A DNA stretch of 64,000 nt, taken from NCBI GenBank assembly GCA_020809705.1, contig CP085835.1, forward strand, positions 1 through 64,000. The letters are read 5' to 3'. Made by a program: the position numbers and the translations under genes. Each line of letters begins with the position of its first letter. Position 1 is the first letter of the stretch. Origin of the DNA: Calonectria ilicicola (Eukaryota > Ascomycota > Sordariomycetes > Hypocreales > Nectriaceae). Under the pieces are notes generated by a model. It did not search any database and was not told the origin of the DNA. It saw nothing but the letters and a program-made list of their open reading frames with translations. Below are positions 58,316 through 64,000 of this stretch, piece by piece.

Positions 58316-59522
58316 CTATTTACAGATAGAACCGCTCATATGCTGCAGTGATATCGCACTAAAATGCGAGTTCAAAGTTCGAATATACCATGAGCTCTTC
58401 TTCTGATTGTTGAAATATGGGCGTAATGTAGGCAGACATGAAACAATTACTGCAGTCGCCTTCTCAACTAAAATCAACAATGCTAAAGTGATGAGCACAA
58501 AGTCAAGCAAAATTGAACTGAGACATAATGGAGATTTGACTTACAAACAATGGTGAACGGTGCGGCGCCAGTGCTACCCGCTTCATCAATCAGAATAATA
58601 TAACGCGCAAGAGTAACTGCAATATTGACCAATCCCAAAAGAAAGATTCCATATAACCCTGCTTTGAGAAACGGTCTCAGCTGAAGCTTGGTGATAATAA
58701 GCCACGGTAAAATAAACACTACTAATGTTGATGCAGTTTCATTTACAATTGCTTCGTCATGACTGACCCAGTATATCTGTGCCAAAGTTTAGCCCCCAGG
58801 TTATTTTAAAGAGGCGTAAAAGGTCTCCAATTGGGCCCATATTTGTTGAATCGAAGGTCCTAGATGAGAAAGGTAATTATGAGCTGGATACCTTAACAAA
58901 AGAGGGGAGCCGCGTACCAATGTCTTTGAAGCGGGAGGCAAATGAGAAAAAGGATGAGAATGCTTGCAATAAAAGTAAAAATGGTAATTGCTATAGTTGT
59001 CCACAGGAATAGTCGTCGTTTTACCATAAACTTGGGGAACATTTCTAAGTACATATCTAGTAGAGTCGCCTTACATAGATACATTGTTATTGTGAATGTA
59101 ATGTTGGAAATCCAATATAGCTGCGCAAAAGATCAGCGATCTATTTCCGCCCGAAGGAATTCCGGGTCTCGCATTACGGCGTCGTCTCACCTTCATAAAC
59201 TTTTGCAAATCGTCTAAATTACTCTCATAACCTGAGTAATCTATCCGCACCTCCCGTCTAAGTATGCCAAGTCTCAGATAGATGATGTAAAAAGAGGACG
59301 TTGAAACATTGGCAAGCCAGGCTAAAGCCATCAGAACGTCGCTTCTCAGTAACCCGCGCTGCTGAATTTTCCAACGAAGATAAATTCGGGCACCGATCAG
59401 AATTAGTGATACACCGTCCAAGGCCTAGTCGATGGCCTAAAATATATGATTAGTAGTGACACCGCAGAGACTTTAGCAAAGCCTACCAAGACGGCGGTAC
59501 CCGTCGGAACACTGGATTTCAT
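58316..59522 (-). CDS. Fungal rhodopsin-like (seven-helix) membrane protein, possibly damaged
   Basis: Exons by eye: 59487-59522, 59191-59424, 59120 down to about 58890, 58545-58776 and 58316-58482. Segments LDGVSLILIGARIYLRW, SDVLMALAWLANVS, YWISNITFTITMYLCKA, LFLWTTIAITIFTFIASILI, NETASTLVVFILPW, ITKLQLRPFLKAGLYGIFLL and VEKATAVIVSCLPTLRPYF follow the order of the fungal rhodopsin-domain family (integral membrane proteins often near secondary metabolite genes). The join between the third and fourth exons (58777-58890) could not be resolved: available donors and acceptors do not keep phase, so there may be a cryptic small exon or a frameshift. Confidence 0.7.
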
Positions 59523-61257
59523 AATAATAACGAGAAGAGGAACAAGTTAAGGTGGGATGGGGTGAACATGAACTTGATGCCTGTTCCATTTATAACTGTT
59601 CCCAGCACAAGATGTGATATGTTGTTGGTGGCTTGCGTTTGTCCTTTGCGCAGCCAATAGTAAGGCAACTAACGGCTGCATGTTGGTGACTGGATTGTCA
59701 GATTCGCCCAACAAGGATCCCCCTGTTTGAAATGACTCAATCCCAGGGTCAAAGCGACGCGGATGATTTGAGATAGAAATGTGGTACATTGATGGAATGA
59801 ATGGGACTAAACAAATGCCATAGATGAAACTTCTATCAGATCTTTCTCTACAATCTACATCATCAGGGAAAGGGCTTTAACTAACAAAACAAGAATTAAT
59901 CGACTACTAAGCTTGGCATTGGCATGGCCGCTTGGCGCTTGTCCGATCGGCAGTTTAGATGCATTGTGCAGGAACGACTCTCAAGAACCCAGCCACACAA
60001 CAGAGCAGTGGTCAAAGCCGAGTTCACCAAACGCGGGGAGCACGTTTACCTATGCATCGCCACAAACAGAGGAATTAATACACAAATCCAACGAAACCTA
60101 CAGATCCTACTCCCTTTTTTTAATCATTTGAATCTTGGTAATTATTATTATCTCGAATGTTGCATAACTTGCATCTTTTCTGGCATGGGTAAAGATAGAA
60201 CTTGACCCGGGGGGACCATCAACAACTTTGGCCAAGGTCGAGTCATTCAAAAGGAGTTGGGGGGAATTTGATATTCTACTCACAGACAATCCAGAAGCAC
60301 GACGGAAAATGCTTACATGGGGCTGTCGTTCCCAAGCAGTCTATTGTTGAACCCTGCCGTCAAATGTAAAACCCCAGTCCTAAGATGCTGACGCGCCCTT
60401 AAAGTTATTTAACCTCACAACGATTGTGCCAAGCAAGTATAAACTGTCGAGCCAGATGTGCTCATAATCACTGGCCTGGGATGCATAATCTTTGGGGACG
60501 TGGCTAAGGAAGGCCAATACAAACCAACATAGCGAGACTAAGCACTTCGACACGGGTCCTCCTCTACATCAGACAACCGTAGTCTTCCATGTCTTCGCTC
60601 TTTTTCGGGGACTGTGGCTTCACATGGGGTCACTAATTTGGTGGCCTAGTTAACATAGTGGAGGTTGAAGGGGGCTATAAGTATATCGCTGGTTGGCACT
60701 ACTGATTGGAGCTGAGTGTGGTTGAATCATGACCAGACTCACCTCTGCTACCTGGAGCGGTGAGCCTACCTGGCAGCCGTTCAGAAATTGCCACAAAATA
60801 CATAGTTTTCTCAGTAGCAATATAGTAACAGAGAAGTACAAAATTTCTTATTTCTTAAGTTCAAGTTCAGCCAGTTTTTCCCAGATACCATATAAATTAT
60901 AGTGATACTGATATTTCCGCTAACGACATGAAGCAATGCTGCAAAGAATGTGCCATAATTACCAACTGTGTCTCTACTATATTCCACAACGGGGTCGGGA
61001 AATACATTGCCATCATAAAGCTAGACCCTTGGCCATAAGGTGCAAATGTTCTTTGTGAAGCCGATATTATGCGAATATGGCTCGGGGTACTAATGTCGTC
61101 TATTCAAGCGGCCGCGAGACTCAATTGACACACTATCACGGGATAGTCTAAATCAATAAATAACTACTTAGGTCAGTTATTCTTGGTAAAAACAGTCGCA
61201 GACACAAAACAATAAACTCAGGCCGAAAAGTAAAAATATTTCCAATCATTTTTAATG
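59523..61257. other. Intergenic region with one doubtful small frame
   Basis: 1.7 kb without a recognised gene. A 93-codon frame at 59924-60205 (+) starts MAAWRLSDRQFRCIVQERLS and has a plausible protein-like first half, but no family, no splice partner and no continuation were found, so it is not called as a gene. Confidence 0.45.
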
Positions 61258-62652
61258 TCAAAGCTTTGGCTGTTGCCCCTTCATCCTTTCCAATTTTTTG
61301 ATACGTTGGAAGGCTGCGTTCAAATATTGTCGTGTTCTGGAGAAATAAAGATGCCCAAAATCGCTGCTAGCCTGGCCATTTATGGTTCGTGCCTGTATAC
61401 CGTGACTAATTGTACCTCCTCGGATGTATTGGAAGATTTTTGCAATCTCCCAATCTTTCCCTCCCCCATCCTTTCGCATGTCAAAGCCAATTATCTCTGC
61501 GTAACGATCCAGAAGCTCCTCGAGTTCTGGAACACCGCTCACTTTTCCATTTTCAGGCTTGAACCCCGAATCATATGTGGGGGGGTTTTGTTGTCCGACT
61601 TTTGCGTTGTCTTCAAAGAATGGACTAACTAAAAATATCAGATCTAGAAGTGGGTGGCCGATCGTCGATAATTCCCAATCCAGAATTGCAATAACTCTTG
61701 GCTCAGTAGGATGAAGAATCTGGATCCGACTATCATTTAGCAAGGCTTTATAGTCAACACCAATAGACCGACGTACCAAATTGTCAAATTTGAAATCCCC
61801 ATGAATGATAGCATACCGATCACCAGGCAGGTTGCTTTTCATATACTCCATCATCTCGTCGTACTTCTCATGTGCTCGACCTAAAACCTTCCCCGTTTTG
61901 ATGTCTTTCACTGTAGATTGTTGAGCTTCAATGCGGCTCCAAGTATTGCAATGGCGTGCATAAAAGTTTGTCTTTTTTCCATAACCATCTAACCCAATTT
62001 CATCTGGGTCAATTGAATGGAGTCTGGCAAGAGTCTCAATGGCTGAAAACCACCTATGCGATATTCACAGTCATTAGTGTTTGTGGCTAAATGAAAGACC
62101 CAACTTACGCCTTTCGCCTGTCACCCGGTGAAAGTTCTCCCAAATCTGTATCGGTGATTATTCTGCCTTTTACAAACTCCATCACCTAATTTATCAACTT
62201 ATTTTCTGCAACATTAACCCTCCTATTGACTTACATAAAATGGAGTGCCAATTATCAAGGGATCCATGCAAAGATGAAAGACCCGAGGCACAGGGAATCC
62301 TTCAATTGAACTCAACGCTTGGAGCACCCGATACTCCCGATCAACTTGATGTGACACGGGGCTAATAGATTTACCCGGCGGCTTCTTTCTCAAGATGAAT
62401 CTGGCACCGCTGGATCTCTTCAGTCAATTCCTCTTTTTTTTTCTTTAATAATGTCTAGGGATAAAAGTAGCTCTGCGCTTACCTTGCATCGTCCAGAAAG
62501 TAGGTCGGATTACTTTGACCGTATCCAATCTTGCTAGTGGTGATTGGAAGTTCTAGGCTAGGAATGCTTTTAGATTGAACCAAATATTGACCCAAAGCGA
62601 TATTGTTTAAGTCATGCCTGGAATCGTCTATAGAGACAGAGTGCGAATCCAT
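61258..62652 (-). CDS. Aminoglycoside-phosphotransferase-fold kinase, ACAD10/11 N-domain type
   Basis: Four exons, 62483-62652, 62235-62415, 62109-62185 and 61258-62053, give 407 residues; all phases agree. Near the N-terminus is [11 protein letters not shown], the nucleotide loop, followed by FILRKKPPG with the ATP-contacting lysines. [17 protein letters not shown] is the hinge. Catalytic loop is [10 protein letters not shown] and the metal-binding motif [16 protein letters not shown]. This set, with KKPPG and [11 protein letters not shown], is the hallmark of the kinase part of the vertebrate ACAD10/ACAD11 fusion proteins. Those phosphorylate 4-hydroxyacyl-CoAs before the dehydrogenase part eliminates phosphate. 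Here the dehydrogenase is the divergent neighbour at 63182. The C-terminus ends in a basic [15 protein letters not shown]. Confidence 0.9.
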
Positions 62653-63181
62653 TCTTCAGATGAATTGATGATGATAACGACACCAGTATGTGTCTATCAA
62701 ATCAGGTGATTTTCTTTCAAAAAGTCCACAAACGAAAATTGAATGTTACTTGTTGCCGAGGTTGGCTTGCTGAGTATTGTAACTGATCGACGGACAAAGC
62801 TATTGGTGATGTGACCATGCCCTAGTGCTGCAATTTCTTTTTCGTCCTATTTCAGATCCTTTCGCAGCTTTTTGTTGTATTCAGTAATAAATGTTCTCTT
62901 TTTATTTTATTGTTTGCTTGTCCAACATTCCAAGTCTTAGGGTGAATGGGTTCTGATGTCATCTGATGCGGGGTCAGCAGTGGACGTACCGGTTGGACCG
63001 AAAGGCCTCGGGCTTCATACCCCAATTAGGCTAGAAGACACTGATCTTTTTTGAAAAGCCAACTCATTCCTATGAGATTTTAGGTATTGATCCTACCATA
63101 GCTGGAGAACTCTCCTTTCCTGTCAGTCCCACATCATTGTTTGGTGAGAGTGAGACACGCACATTTGCAAAATAAATCAAC
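62653..63181. promoter_or_regulatory. Shared divergent promoter region of the kinase and acyl-CoA dehydrogenase genes
   Basis: 529 bp between two start codons facing apart. No coding potential. Arrangement suggests joint control; no specific site could be identified. Confidence 0.6.
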
Positions 63182-64000
63182 ATGAATTTTGAGCTTCCCA
63201 CAGAGGTGCAGGAATACCTGTCCCGAATCGATAAATTTGTTCACGATAATATTCTTCCTTTGCAACACAAAGATGACAATATTCGTTTTTTCGATCACCG
63301 TCGTGAATCCTCGCGGACACAATGGGACAACCAGGGTCTACCAACTAAAGACTGGGAGAATTTACTCAGCCAAGCCAAGCAGATGTCCGATTATGCAGGC
63401 TTCTACAGATTTCCATGCCCAAAAGAATATGGTGGCTCAGGCACTACGTCGCTGAATCTGTATATGTGCGCTATCCGGTATCACCTCTCCTCTCATCCTG
63501 TTTACGGAGGAGGCGTGAGTCTTGCGAACGATCTGCAAAATGAACACAGTATTGTTGGAAACAACCCGTTTGTCATCATGGTTTATCACTATGGTACTCC
63601 AGAACAAAAGAAGAGTCTTATTCCCGCCAGTATCCGGGGAGAAGTCAGAGCTACATTTGGGTTAACCGAAATCCACCATGGCTCAGATGCCACTCATATG
63701 GATACTACTGCCAAGGCTATCTCCATCCTTCCTTCAGGTGAACTTGCCTATGAGATCAATGGAAACAAGAAGTGGCAAACAGGGATGCATACTGCAACTC
63801 ACTGCCTTGTATTCGCCCGAACCTCTGGGAAAGCCGGCGATGCTAAAGGCATCACTGCATTCCTTATCCCTCGAGACAGTCCAGGCGTCACTGTGATCTC
63901 TTATGAATGGATACTTAATATGCCTACTGATCACGCGACAGTGATATTTGAAAACGTTCTCGTTCCAGCTTCAGCTATCCTAGGCCCCCTTGACAATGGA
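63182..64000 (+). CDS. Acyl-CoA dehydrogenase, ACAD10/11-like (3' end outside window)
   Basis: From ATG 63182 the frame is open to the end of the window (273 codons), so the gene continues to the right. It starts MNFELPTEVQEYLSRIDKFV, as is usual for the helical N-domain. YGTPEQKKSLIPASIRGEVR and TFGLTEIHHGSDATHM correspond to the family's substrate/FAD-binding block (usually TEP..GSDA). INGNKKWQTG and HCLVFARTSG follow. A mitochondrial or peroxisomal targeting signal cannot be judged without the C-terminus. Probably acts with the kinase encoded on the other strand in breaking down hydroxylated fatty acids or side chains. Confidence 0.92.
   Translation, partial: MNFELPTEVQEYLSRIDKFVHDNILPLQHKDDNIRFFDHRRESSRTQWDNQGLPTKDWENLLSQAKQMSDYAGFYRFPCPKEYGGSGTTSLNLYMCAIRYHLSSHPVYGGGVSLANDLQNEHSIVGNNPFVIMVYHYGTPEQKKSLIPASIRGEVRATFGLTEIHHGSDATHMDTTAKAISILPSGELAYEINGNKKWQTGMHTATHCLVFARTSGKAGDAKGITAFLIPRDSPGVTVISYEWILNMPTDHATVIFENVLVPASAILGPLDNG

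Noticed and set aside
59924..60205. 93-codon frame as a gene
   Set aside because: Second half looks random, no family is recognised and no splice continuation was found.

Overview
The window is nuclear DNA of a filamentous ascomycete (Pezizomycotina; many genes resemble Eurotiomycete families, but the species is not established). The evidence is short GT-AG introns of about 50-80 nt, Zn(II)2Cys6 regulators, a CYP with family-typical exons, Fot1/pogo and hAT transposons, and old repeats decayed by C-to-T and G-to-A change as left by repeat-induced point mutation (RIP).

Layout. (1) 1-2877: 3' part of a non-LTR retrotransposon with a restriction-enzyme-like endonuclease, ending in a duplicated 92-bp tail and a CCCTAACCCTA junction. 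It resembles the telomere-inserting MoTeR elements of Magnaporthe. (2) 2878-16.7 kb: accessory genes. These are a DUF3176-type membrane protein, a Fot1 fragment, a DUF6601-like membrane protein, and an NLR-type gene (alpha/beta hydrolase, NACHT, ankyrin, coiled coil) split by a 1,011-bp hAT element with an exact 8-bp target duplication. (3) 16.7-36.65 kb: a gene desert. It holds MITEs, nested Fot1 elements, a RIP-ruined telomere-linked RecQ-type helicase, a 582-bp sequence repeated three times, and a second, RIP-degraded retrotransposon copy, again ending in CCCTAACCCTAA. (4) 36.65-43 kb: a secreted tyrosinase, a broken zinc-cluster gene and a secreted flavoenzyme. (5) 43-47.6 kb: no recognisable gene. 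(6) 47.6-64 kb: a regulator with two tandem zinc clusters, an arylsulfatase, a multi-pass membrane protein, a cytochrome P450, a fungal rhodopsin-like membrane protein, and a divergent pair of an ACAD10/11-type kinase and an acyl-CoA dehydrogenase running off the right edge.

Reading together: the telomere-type retrotransposons, the helicase relic and the satellite make this a subtelomeric or formerly subtelomeric region. Both retrotransposon copies point the same way, with the C-rich telomere strand on +, as expected if the chromosome end lay to the left. The two junctions look like two successive chromosome ends. On the right, the regulator, sulfatase, P450 and kinase/dehydrogenase look like a catabolic or xenobiotic-handling neighbourhood; CCCGA motifs cluster in front of the sulfatase and also precede the regulator. 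Exon joins were chosen by eye from splice consensus and continuity of reading frame.
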